NCBI RefSeq assembly: GCF_004522095.1 | Contig: NZ_SPUI01000001.1 | Location: forward strand, 1-64,000 | Direction: 5' to 3' | DNA: 64,000 bases | From: Nocardioides sp. 503 | Lineage (GTDB): Bacteria > Actinomycetota > Actinomycetes > Propionibacteriales > Nocardioidaceae | Shown: one piece after another, positions 1-6,622 of the stretch | How the letters are laid out: every line of letters starts with the position of its first letter | Numbering within the stretch: position 1 is the first letter of the stretch | The notes under the pieces: model-generated | Told to the model about the DNA's origin: nothing | What the model saw: only the letters and a program-made list of their open reading frames with translations | The model's database searches: none | Program-made: the position numbers and the translations under genes

Positions 1-1
1 G

Positions 2-511
2 CCGAGGGTCAAGCGGACCGTCGAGCTCGTCGTCCACCTCCACGCCGAGACCGTCTTCGGCAACCCCGCCGCCAACGTCGCCCGCTGCGAGACCACCAGA
101 TCCCCCATCAACGCCGAGACCGTCCGCGAGTGGTGCAACAACCCCGACACCATCATCCGCGTCCGACCGGTCCGCGACCTCGCCGACCACGTCCACGTCG
201 CCGCCTACGAACACCCCCACCGCCTCATCGAGCAGGACGAGCTCGTCGACCTCACCTGCACCTTCCCCTTCTGCACCCGACCCGCCCAACGCTGCGACAA
301 GGACCACGTCGTGGCCTACCACGACGGCGGACCCACCTGCTCCTGCAACAGCGCACCCCTGTGCCGCAGCCACCACCGCCTCAAGACCCACGGCCGCTGG
401 ACCTACGACGTCCTCGACCGCGGCACCTACCTGTGGCACTCACCCCTCGGCCACCTCTACCGCCGCGACCACACCGGCACCCAACCCCTCGACCACCGAC
501 GACGACCCTGA
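2..511 (+). CDS. HNH endonuclease signature protein (DUF222/13E12 type), C-terminal part only
   Basis: The open frame runs in from the left window edge and ends at the TGA at 509-511, so the N-terminus is missing. About 169 residues are visible. The C-terminal part carries a zinc-HNH pattern: CTFPFCTRPAQRCDKDH, then DGGPTC, then LCRSHHRLKTHGRW. This matches the Cys/His-rich HNH tail of the DUF222 (13E12 repeat) proteins that are multicopy in Nocardioides, Mycobacterium and relatives. Nuclease activity is a family expectation only; the role of these proteins is not established. A second full-length member lies at 51039-52265 but its HNH tail differs, so this is not a recent duplicate. It could also be named by its HNH domain alone. 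Confidence 0.85.
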   Translation, partial: PRVKRTVELVVHLHAETVFGNPAANVARCETTRSPINAETVREWCNNPDTIIRVRPVRDLADHVHVAAYEHPHRLIEQDELVDLTCTFPFCTRPAQRCDKDHVVAYHDGGPTCSCNSAPLCRSHHRLKTHGRWTYDVLDRGTYLWHSPLGHLYRRDHTGTQPLDHRRRP

Positions 512-521
512 ACGCCCCACA

Positions 522-545
522 CCCCGCCGGACACCACCTGCGGGG
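522..545 (+). terminator. possible weak terminator hairpin after the HNH gene
   Basis: CCCCGC (522-527) can pair with GCGGGG (540-545) across a 12-nt loop, 10 nt after the HNH stop codon. There is no T tract. It is weak and could be chance in GC-rich DNA. Confidence 0.25.
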
Positions 546-568
546 GCATCGGCACGCGTAGGCCCTGG

Positions 569-574
569 GATACT
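569..574 (+). promoter_or_regulatory. -10 box of a leaderless promoter for the ACT-domain gene
   Basis: GATACT at 569-574 is followed by 6 nt and then the GTG start at 581. Transcription would begin at or next to the start codon, giving a leaderless mRNA. No Shine-Dalgarno sequence is visible. Confidence 0.4.
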
Positions 575-580
575 CCCGAG

Positions 581-1099
581 GTGACCCTCCACGCCATCAC
601 CGTCCTCGGCCACGACCGGCCCGGCATCATCGCCGACGCGACCGCGCGGCTCGCCGGCCTCGGGCTGAACCTCGAAGACTCCTCGATGACGCTGCTGCGC
701 GGACACTTCGCCATGACGCTGGTCTGCTCCGGCACGGCCGACGACGCGGCCATCGCCACGGCGCTCGCGCCCCTCGGTGAGGACGGCACTCTCACGGTCT
801 CCGTGCGCGAGGTGCCGACCGAGCAGCCGGCCACCAGCGACGGCTCGCCGTGGGTGCTGACCGTCCACGGCGGTGACCGCACCGGCATCGTGTCGAGCGT
901 CGTCGGGCAGGTCGCCGGCGCCGGCGGCAACATCACCGACCTGACCACCCGGCTGGCAGGAGACCTCTACCTGCTCCTCGCCGAGCTCGACCTGCCCGGC
1001 GGGACCGACGTCGAGGCGCTGCAGGCCTCGATCAGCCAGGTGGCCGCGGACCTCGGGGTCGTCGCGACGCTGCGTCCGGCCGAGGCCGACGACCTGTGA
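581..1099 (+). CDS. ACT-domain regulatory protein (GcvR-like, two ACT repeats)
   Basis: The 172-residue protein contains two tandem ACT-type modules, at about residues 3-75 (HAITVLGHDRPGIIADAT) and 90-160 (VLTVHGGDRTGIVSSVVGQ). Both have the D-R-(P/T)-G-I turn typical of amino-acid-binding ACT folds. The layout resembles the glycine cleavage repressor GcvR and other stand-alone double-ACT proteins, which sense amino acids and act through partner proteins. There is no DNA-binding or enzymatic domain, so the partner and ligand are unknown. The GTG start is favoured because a -10 box sits 6 nt upstream. Its stop overlaps the start of the deformylase gene by 4 nt, so the two are probably co-translated. 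Confidence 0.75.
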   Translation: MTLHAITVLGHDRPGIIADATARLAGLGLNLEDSSMTLLRGHFAMTLVCSGTADDAAIATALAPLGEDGTLTVSVREVPTEQPATSDGSPWVLTVHGGDRTGIVSSVVGQVAGAGGNITDLTTRLAGDLYLLLAELDLPGGTDVEALQASISQVAADLGVVATLRPAEADDL

Positions 1100-1650
1100 C
1101 CGACGACCGGGTCACCGCCTGGTCGGAGGACGAGCTCGCGGTCGCGGGCCGGGTCCTGGCCGTCGTACGCGCCCCCGACCCCGTGCTCGCCACCGCTGGC
1201 GCCGACGTCGACCCCACCTCGCCCGAGACGGTGCAGCTCGCCGCCGACCTGGTCGCGACCATGCGTGTGAGCCCGGGCTGCGTGGGCCTGGCGGCGCCGC
1301 AGGTGGGCGTCGGCGCCCGGGTGTTCTGCGTCGACGTCTCGCAGCACCCCAAGGCACGGACGCACCACGGCACCTTCGTCCTGTGCAACGCTGAGGTCGT
1401 GGAGTCCAGCCGCAACGAGAAGGCGAGGGAGGGCTGCATGAGCGTGCCCGACCTCACCGGCGACGTGAAGCGCGCCAGCCGGCTCGTCGTCCGCGGCCAG
1501 CTGCCCGGCACCGGCGAGACCGTCACGGTGACGACCGACGCCTTCGAGGCCCGCGCCCTGCAGCACGAGATCGACCACTGCTCGGGGCTGCTGTTCCTCG
1601 ATCGCGTCGCCGGCGCCCACGCGGTCTACGCGCGCACGACGTACTTATGA
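1096..1650 (+). CDS. def: peptide deformylase
   Basis: This 184-residue protein removes the N-formyl group from nascent polypeptides at the ribosome. All three metal and catalytic motifs are visible: GLAAPQVG (motif 1), EGCMSVPD (motif 2, metal-binding Cys; Met replaces the usual Leu) and QHEIDHCSG (motif 3, HEIDH with the catalytic Glu). The N-terminal 35 residues are longer than in the E. coli enzyme, as is common in actinobacterial paralogues. The GTG start lies in GTGA overlapping the stop of the ACT-domain gene. The last sense codon, at 1645-1647, is TTA, a very rare codon in such GC-rich genomes. Fifteen bases after the gene begins a tRNA with a UAA anticodon. Many actinobacteria carry more than one def gene, so it may not be the only copy. 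Confidence 0.93.
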   Translation: MTDDRVTAWSEDELAVAGRVLAVVRAPDPVLATAGADVDPTSPETVQLAADLVATMRVSPGCVGLAAPQVGVGARVFCVDVSQHPKARTHHGTFVLCNAEVVESSRNEKAREGCMSVPDLTGDVKRASRLVVRGQLPGTGETVTVTTDAFEARALQHEIDHCSGLLFLDRVAGAHAVYARTTYL

Positions 1651-1664
1651 CGTCCTAGAGACCC

Positions 1665-1741
1665 GCCCCCGTATCCCAATCGGCAGAGGAAGCCGCCTTA
1701 AAAGCGGCACAGTCTGGGTTCGAGTCCCAGCGGGGGCACCA
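1665..1741 (+). tRNA. tRNA with UAA anticodon (tRNA-Leu by anticodon), short variable arm
   Basis: The acceptor stem GCCCCCG (1665-1671) pairs perfectly with CGGGGGC (1731-1737). It is followed by discriminator A1738 and an encoded CCA (1739-1741). The anticodon stem GCCGC/GCGGC (1692-1696/1704-1708) closes the 7-nt loop CTTAAAA, with anticodon TAA at 1699-1701. The T arm is CTGGG-TTCGAGT-CCCAG (1714-1730). The D stem is weak (TCC/GGA plus one C-A mismatch). The variable loop is only 5 nt (ACAGT), whereas bacterial tRNA-Leu is normally class II with a long variable arm. The gene is clear, but its amino acid identity is uncertain and a specialised or decaying tRNA cannot be excluded. Confidence 0.85.
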
Positions 1742-1787
1742 GAGGTGGTCGATGACACCACGCCGACAGCTGCGCCCGTGCCTGGGC

Positions 1788-2753
1788 TCAGCACATGGCG
1801 GAGAGGTCGGCGCGGTACCAGTCGTGGCCGACGAACACGTGCAGCTGGTCGCCGCGTCCGTCGAGCTGGGCCGCGTCCGGGACTGGACTGCCGTCCGGAA
1901 GGGCGATCGTGGCGCGGCCCGACTCGACGAAGGTCGTCTCCAGGAGTCCGGTGACGACGCGCTGGCGCTCTGAGCGGTAGCCCCCGACGAGAGCGGCGCG
2001 GGTCCCGTCGGTGACCAGGGCCTTCGCGCCGCCGACCGTGGTGGGCCACACCGTCACGTCGTCGCCGTCGATGCGAACGATGGGGAAGCCGGAGTAGTAG
2101 TACGCCCAGCCGATCTCGCCGTCGACGTTCAGCGCGTAGCAGGCGTCCACGGGTGGCGGGCCGGACGTCGGGAACGCCCACTGCGGGGAGAGGTCCGCTC
2201 CGCAGCGGACGATGCCGGAGCGCCCGAGCGGCGGCGGCCCCGGATGGCTCCCCCAGCCCATGTTGCCGAAGACCCCCTCGTCGGAGAAGCCGAGCCAGAG
2301 GCGACCCGACGGGGTCGTCTGGGCGTGCTCGATGCCGTCACCGACGCAGGCTTCCTGCAGGAGATCTCCCGTGTCGTCGAAGACGAGCGCGTTGGGCTCG
2401 GCGGCCTCCGGTGTCCACGCGGCCCTGGCTCCGATCCACGCGACGCGGCCGTCGGGAAGTGGCTGGACCATGGGGTACGACGGGAGGACCGCCGAGACGA
2501 CCATGCTGGTGTCGAGACGTGGACCCTGCGTGGTGATGATCGCCTCGGTGACTCCGGGGCCTGCGCCGTAGGGAAGGTCGGTGGGGCCGTCGTGCGCTCC
2601 GCGCAGCCGCCCTGTCTCGGCCGCGCTCCACGCGCAGACCGCCGTACCGTCGAACGTGGGTGAGACGGACAACAGGCGTAGGCCGGGGCCGGGAGGCTCG
2701 ATCCGTGAGTGGTGGCGGAGCCTCACCTTGCGGGACCGTCGGAAGAGACTCAC
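1788..2753 (-). CDS. hypothetical protein, possible beta-propeller-like fold
   Basis: A 321-residue protein of unknown function. It has several short segments of the type PLPDGRVAWIGAR, TPSGRLWLGFSDEG, LNVDGEIGWAYYY and LLETTFVESG, spaced as in repeat proteins with beta blades, which suggests a propeller-like structure. No signal peptide or membrane segment is visible; the N-terminus is basic (MSLFRRSRKVRLRHH). The frame opens with GTG at 2753. Alternative starts are possible because the first 20 residues show no family features. It is transcribed alone on the minus strand toward the tRNA. I do not recognise the family. Confidence 0.65.
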   Translation of the reverse strand: MSLFRRSRKVRLRHHSRIEPPGPGLRLLSVSPTFDGTAVCAWSAAETGRLRGAHDGPTDLPYGAGPGVTEAIITTQGPRLDTSMVVSAVLPSYPMVQPLPDGRVAWIGARAAWTPEAAEPNALVFDDTGDLLQEACVGDGIEHAQTTPSGRLWLGFSDEGVFGNMGWGSHPGPPPLGRSGIVRCGADLSPQWAFPTSGPPPVDACYALNVDGEIGWAYYYSGFPIVRIDGDDVTVWPTTVGGAKALVTDGTRAALVGGYRSERQRVVTGLLETTFVESGRATIALPDGSPVPDAAQLDGRGDQLHVFVGHDWYRADLSAMC

Positions 2754-2884
2754 CCGGGCAGGCTAGCGATGGGGCCTCCACCTCGCACCGCGCCGAGCAG
2801 ATCCGAAACTTCGCGACGCGTGCGCGGTGCATCGCGGCGCGCGGGGTACTGGACGCGTTCCGAGGACATCCAGGAGGTCCCCTG

Positions 2885-4033
2885 ATGAAGGCGATGGTCT
2901 ACCGCGGTCCCTACCGCGTCCGCGTCGAGGAGAAGCCGCGTCCCAAGATCGAGCACCCCAACGACGCCATCGTGAAGGTGCAGCTGGCGGCCATCTGCGG
3001 CTCGGACCTGCACCTGTACCACGGGATGATGCCGGACACCCGGGTCGGCCACACGTTCGGCCACGAGTTCATCGGGGTCGTCGACGAGGTCGGGCCGTCC
3101 GTGCAGCACCTGCAGGTCGGCGACCGGGTGATGGTGCCGTTCAACGTCTACTGCGGCTCGTGCTTCTTCTGCGCGCGCGGCCTCTACTCCAACTGTCACA
3201 ACGTCAACCCCAACGCCACGGCGGTCGGCGGGATCTACGGCTACTCCCACACCACCGGCGGCTACGACGGCGGCCAGGCGGAGTACGTCCGTGTCCCGTT
3301 CGCCGACGTCGGCCCCAGCAGGATCCCCGACTGGCTGGACGACGAGGACGCCGTCCTGCTCACCGACGCGCTGTCGACGGGCTACTTCGGCGCCCAGCTC
3401 GGCGGCATCCACGAGGGTGACGTCGTCGTGGTGTTCGGCGCCGGACCGGTAGGCCTGTTCGCCGCCAAGTCGGCCTGGCTGATGGGCGCCGGCCGCGTCA
3501 TCGTGATCGACCACCTCGAGCACCGCCTGGCCAAGGCCCGCGACTTCGCGCACGCGGAGACCGTCAACTTCACCGAGCACGACGACATCGTCGTGCTGAT
3601 GAAGAAGATGACCGACCACCTCGGGGCCGACGTGGCCATCGACGCGGTCGGCGCCGAGGCCGACGGCAACCTGCTCCAGCACGTCACGTCGGCCAAGCTC
3701 AAGCTCCAGGGCGGCTCGCCGATCGCGCTCAACTGGGCGATCGACAGCGTGCGCAAGGGCGGCACCGTCTCGGTGATGGGTGCCTACGGTCCGCTGTTCA
3801 GCGCCGTGAAGTTCGGCGACGCCCTCAACAAGGGGCTCACCCTGCGCATGAACCAGGCGCCGGCGAAGCGCCAGTGGCCGCGACTGTTCGAGCACATCCG
3901 CAACGGTTACCTCAAGCCCAGCGACATCGTCACGCACCGGATCCCGCTTGAGCACATCGCCGAGGCCTACCACATCATGTCCGCCAAGCTCGACGGCTGC
4001 ATCAAGCCGTTGATCGTCACCGACGCGTCCTGA
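2885..4033 (+). CDS. zinc-dependent alcohol dehydrogenase, formaldehyde-dehydrogenase type
   Basis: A 382-residue medium-chain dehydrogenase. Catalytic zinc residues are seen in AAICGSDLHLYHG and GHTFGHEFIG; a Cys-rich loop with CGSCFFCARGLYSNC is the structural-zinc region. The Rossmann motif is GAGPVGLFAA at about residue 185, followed by an acidic VIDHLEHR, consistent with NAD use. Length and the insertion with VGGIYGYSHTTGGYDGGQAEYVR resemble glutathione-independent formaldehyde dehydrogenases and related ADHs. The ATG at 2885 is chosen because AGGAGG (2872-2877) lies 7 nt upstream; longer upstream frames have no such site. The next gene starts 9 nt downstream, so they form an operon. The physiological substrate is not known from sequence. 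Confidence 0.88.
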   Translation: MKAMVYRGPYRVRVEEKPRPKIEHPNDAIVKVQLAAICGSDLHLYHGMMPDTRVGHTFGHEFIGVVDEVGPSVQHLQVGDRVMVPFNVYCGSCFFCARGLYSNCHNVNPNATAVGGIYGYSHTTGGYDGGQAEYVRVPFADVGPSRIPDWLDDEDAVLLTDALSTGYFGAQLGGIHEGDVVVVFGAGPVGLFAAKSAWLMGAGRVIVIDHLEHRLAKARDFAHAETVNFTEHDDIVVLMKKMTDHLGADVAIDAVGAEADGNLLQHVTSAKLKLQGGSPIALNWAIDSVRKGGTVSVMGAYGPLFSAVKFGDALNKGLTLRMNQAPAKRQWPRLFEHIRNGYLKPSDIVTHRIPLEHIAEAYHIMSAKLDGCIKPLIVTDAS

Positions 4034-4042
4034 GGAGCCCCG

Positions 4043-4624
4043 ATGTCTCTCACCGACCCGTACGCCGGCAAGAAGCCGGCCCTGCCCGAGTCGATCGAGT
4101 CGCTGCGTGAGCGGATCCCGGGCTGGGGCGCCGACCTCGACCCGGCCGACCGGCCGTCGTACCCCCGCGAGTCCCTCGACCTGAAGCCCGAGGGGGCGGC
4201 CGACGGCCTGCCCGAGCTGCAGCACCGGGAGGGCTACCGGGAGCGCTCCATCGAGCACGCCGACCTGACACCGGTCTTCGGCACGGCCCAGCCGCTGCAC
4301 GGGGTCTCGGGGGCGATCCGCAAGCTCGCCTACGAGCGCTACAGCGAGGCGCGCGCCGCGCACTGGCTGCTGCTCATCGCGGGTGACCGGGTGGAGGTGC
4401 TCGGCAGCACGGTCCGCTCGTTCGTCAGCACACGCCCCGACAACCTCTTCAGCGAGACCGGGATCAAGGCCGAGGTCACCCACCACGGGCTGAGGTCGAG
4501 GCTCGGTCAGAAGCGCGCCGACGTCGTCCACCACCCGCTCGACCCGGTGATCGTCGCCGGGCCGTGGGTGCTGGGGGCGTGGGCCGCGTGGCGCGTTGCC
4601 CGCGGCCTGCGGGGGAGGGGCTGA
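4043..4624 (+). CDS. conserved hypothetical protein with C-terminal hydrophobic segment
   Basis: A 193-residue protein starting 9 nt after the upstream dehydrogenase, so very likely co-transcribed with it. The N-terminal third is charged and proline-rich. The middle holds VSGAIRKLAYERYSEARAAHWLLLIAGDRVEV. Near the C-terminus, DPVIVAGPWVLGAWAAWRVARG could anchor the protein in the membrane. Proteins of this appearance are found beside formaldehyde-type ADHs in actinobacteria and deinococci (recollection, not a search), so a role linked to that enzyme or to stress tolerance is plausible. No catalytic motif is recognised. Confidence 0.7.
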   Translation: MSLTDPYAGKKPALPESIESLRERIPGWGADLDPADRPSYPRESLDLKPEGAADGLPELQHREGYRERSIEHADLTPVFGTAQPLHGVSGAIRKLAYERYSEARAAHWLLLIAGDRVEVLGSTVRSFVSTRPDNLFSETGIKAEVTHHGLRSRLGQKRADVVHHPLDPVIVAGPWVLGAWAAWRVARGLRGRG

Positions 4625-4669
4625 TCCCCTGCGCGGCATGCGTGTCGTGACCACCGGGTACCGAGGAGC

Positions 4670-4885
4670 ATGAGCGACGACGAGCTGAGCAAGGGCGACC
4701 GGGTCGAGTGGAAGAGCCACGGCGGCACGGCCGAGGGCAAGGTCGAGAAGAAGATCACCGAGGACACCCACGCCGCCAAGCGCGACGTGAAGGCGTCCGA
4801 GGACGACCCGCAGTACCTCGTGAAGAGCGACAAGAGCGGCGGCGAGGCGGTCCACAAGCCCGGCGCGCTCAAGAAGAAGTCGTGA
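4670..4885 (+). CDS. DUF2945 (hypervirulence-associated TUDOR-like) small protein
   Basis: A 71-residue, highly charged protein. SKGDRVEWKSHGGTAEGKV at residues 6-24, followed by QYLVKSDKSGGEAVHKPGAL, is the signature of DUF2945, a small beta-barrel related to TUDOR/SH3 folds. Its biochemical role is unknown. The ATG at 4670 follows GAGG with suitable spacing. Its stop overlaps the start of the next gene by 4 nt (GTGA), so translation of the two is probably coupled. DUF2945 proteins often accompany small DUF3140 proteins, as here. Confidence 0.8.
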   Translation: MSDDELSKGDRVEWKSHGGTAEGKVEKKITEDTHAAKRDVKASEDDPQYLVKSDKSGGEAVHKPGALKKKS

Positions 4886-5079
4886 GCGCCGACGACCTGG
4901 CCGACGTCTGGGAGGACTGGCAGGACGCGGTCAACATGACGGCCGGCGAGCTCGAGGACTGGCTGGAGACCGACGAGTCCCGTTCGGTGGGTCAGAAGGA
5001 CCTCGCCCAGCGCCCGTCGGGCGACGTCGAGGACACGGCGTGGCGCTACTCGCTGATGAACTGGGTCACGACCCGCTGA
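4882..5079 (+). CDS. short DUF3140-like protein, probably internally deleted
   Basis: A 65-residue protein starting with GTG inside the stop of the DUF2945 gene. The first half, DVWEDWQDAVNMTAGELEDW, matches the opening of DUF3140 (a helical protein with a ...VNMT..EL..WL motif). The end, GDVEDTAWRYSLMNW, resembles the C-terminal end of the same family. DUF3140 proteins are usually around 110 residues, and the central part (an SVGxxSGRRIVEIL-type segment) seems to be missing, with GQKD joined directly to LAQRPSGD. The frame is intact, so a shortened protein may be made. The comparison rests on memory of the family, not on an alignment. Confidence 0.6.
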   Translation: MSADDLADVWEDWQDAVNMTAGELEDWLETDESRSVGQKDLAQRPSGDVEDTAWRYSLMNWVTTR

Positions 5080-5195
5080 AGGCCTGACCCCCGCGTCCGT
5101 ACGGCGCACGCGCGCCGTCGACGCGCCCGGCTGCAGCCGCGAGCCGCCGACGTCGCCTACCGTGTCGTCCACCACAAACCGGAGGAGACGCGTCC

Positions 5196-6563
5196 ATGGA
5201 GATCGTGCACTCGGCCATCGCCATCCTGGCGGCCATCGTGCTCATCATCGCCCTCAAGATCGACCCCGTGATCTCGCTGCTCCTGGCGTGCGTCTACCTC
5301 GGGCTCGCGACCGGCCAGGGCGGAGAGGGCACCGTCGGGGCCATCACCGGCGGCTTCGGCGAGATCATGGCCGAGGTGGGGCTGCTCATCGGCTTCGGCG
5401 TGCTGATCGGGGCGCTCCTGCACGCGATGGGCACGTTCCGCGACCTGGTGGAGATCCTGGCGCGTCGGGTCGGTCGCAAGTTGCCGTACGCCATGGCCGG
5501 CACGCTCGCCGCGATCTTCCCCTCGATCTACGTCGACGTGCAGGTCGTCCTGGCGGCCCCGATGGCCAAGGAGTCGGCGCCCGCCGTCGACCGGCGCCAC
5601 GGCCTGCCGTGGCTGGCCGGCGCGATGGCCGTCGGCATCTTCTCCGGCTACGTCTTCGTCGTTCCCGGCCTCGCCGCGGTGGCCATCGCGGGGCTGATGG
5701 ACGTCCCGCTGGGCACCTACCTGATGTATGGCCTGCCCATCGGCCTGGCGACCGCGCTCATCACGACGTTCCTCTTCCGCCTGATCCTGGGCCGCGGCTT
5801 CTGGGACGACAAGACGGACTTCGACCAGGACGTGGTGCTCGAGGACGGCCGCCCCCGCGCCGAGGCGGAGGAGGTGCCGCAGGCGGAGGGCGCCTCGCGG
5901 CTGCCGCTGCTGGTGCGGCTGCTGCCCATCCTGGTGCCGCTGGTGCTCATCGGCGCCGCGGCGATCCTGGACGTGGCCGGCTCCTCCAACTCCGTCATCG
6001 CCTTCCTCGGCGACGCCAACATCGCGCTCTTCATCGGGCTGCTGATCGCGTTCGCGATGGTGCGGCTGGCGATGGACGCCGACGGCGTGGGCCAGGTCCT
6101 CACCTCGGGCTTCCACACGACCGGGGAGATCCTGCTCGTCACCGGCGTCGGCGGCTCGCTCGGCGCGGTGATCGCGGAGAGCGGGATGGACGCGACCCTC
6201 AAGGACCTGTTCTCCGCCGACGCGGGCGCTCCGGTCATCCTCAGCATCCTGCTGGCGTGGTTCATCGCGGCGGTGCTGCACTTCGCCATCGGCTCGGTGT
6301 CGGTCGGCGCCATCACGGCGGCAGGGATCATCTCGCCCGTGGTGGGCTCGCTCGACGTCGACCCCGTCGTCATCGCGCTCGCGATCGCGTCCGGCGCGAT
6401 GTTCGCGCTCCACGTCAACAGCAACTTCTTCTGGATGTTCAGCACCCTGCTCGACCTGTCGACCAAGGGCAGCCTGAAGACCCTGACGCTCGCCACCTCG
6501 CTCGGCGCCGTCGTCTCGCTGCCGTTGGTGCTCGTGGCGAGCCTGGTGGCAGGCGCGACCTGA
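5196..6563 (+). CDS. GntP-family permease (gluconate/organic acid:H+ symporter type)
   Basis: A 455-residue integral membrane protein with about 12 hydrophobic segments, starting with IAILAAIVLIIALKIDPVIS. GFGEIMAEVGLLIGFGVLIG and AMFALHVNSNFFWMFSTLLD are typical of the GntP/CitMHS group, which import gluconate or related hydroxy acids with protons. Substrate cannot be read from the sequence. A GGAGGAG ribosome binding site sits just before the ATG at 5196, and a -10-like TACCGT is at 5158-5163. A hydrophilic loop rich in Glu lies at about residues 205-230. The flavin oxidoreductase gene follows 59 nt downstream on the same strand; no sugar-acid kinase is adjacent. Confidence 0.88.
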   Translation: MEIVHSAIAILAAIVLIIALKIDPVISLLLACVYLGLATGQGGEGTVGAITGGFGEIMAEVGLLIGFGVLIGALLHAMGTFRDLVEILARRVGRKLPYAMAGTLAAIFPSIYVDVQVVLAAPMAKESAPAVDRRHGLPWLAGAMAVGIFSGYVFVVPGLAAVAIAGLMDVPLGTYLMYGLPIGLATALITTFLFRLILGRGFWDDKTDFDQDVVLEDGRPRAEAEEVPQAEGASRLPLLVRLLPILVPLVLIGAAAILDVAGSSNSVIAFLGDANIALFIGLLIAFAMVRLAMDADGVGQVLTSGFHTTGEILLVTGVGGSLGAVIAESGMDATLKDLFSADAGAPVILSILLAWFIAAVLHFAIGSVSVGAITAAGIISPVVGSLDVDPVVIALAIASGAMFALHVNSNFFWMFSTLLDLSTKGSLKTLTLATSLGAVVSLPLVLVASLVAGAT

Positions 6564-6622
6564 CGCACGCGACGCCCGGCCTCGTTGCTGCGGTCCAACC
6601 GGGGTGCTGCCAAGGTGGAGGC

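Noticed and set aside
130-561. 143-codon frame on the plus strand at the left edge
   Set aside because: It overlaps the HNH gene in another frame and has an Arg/Pro-rich composition with no domain.
2750-4855. 701-codon open frame on the minus strand
   Set aside because: It is antisense to the ADH and the next gene. Its composition (long runs of Val, Asp, Gly, His, Leu) is that of the GC-rich reverse frame, and no domain is visible.
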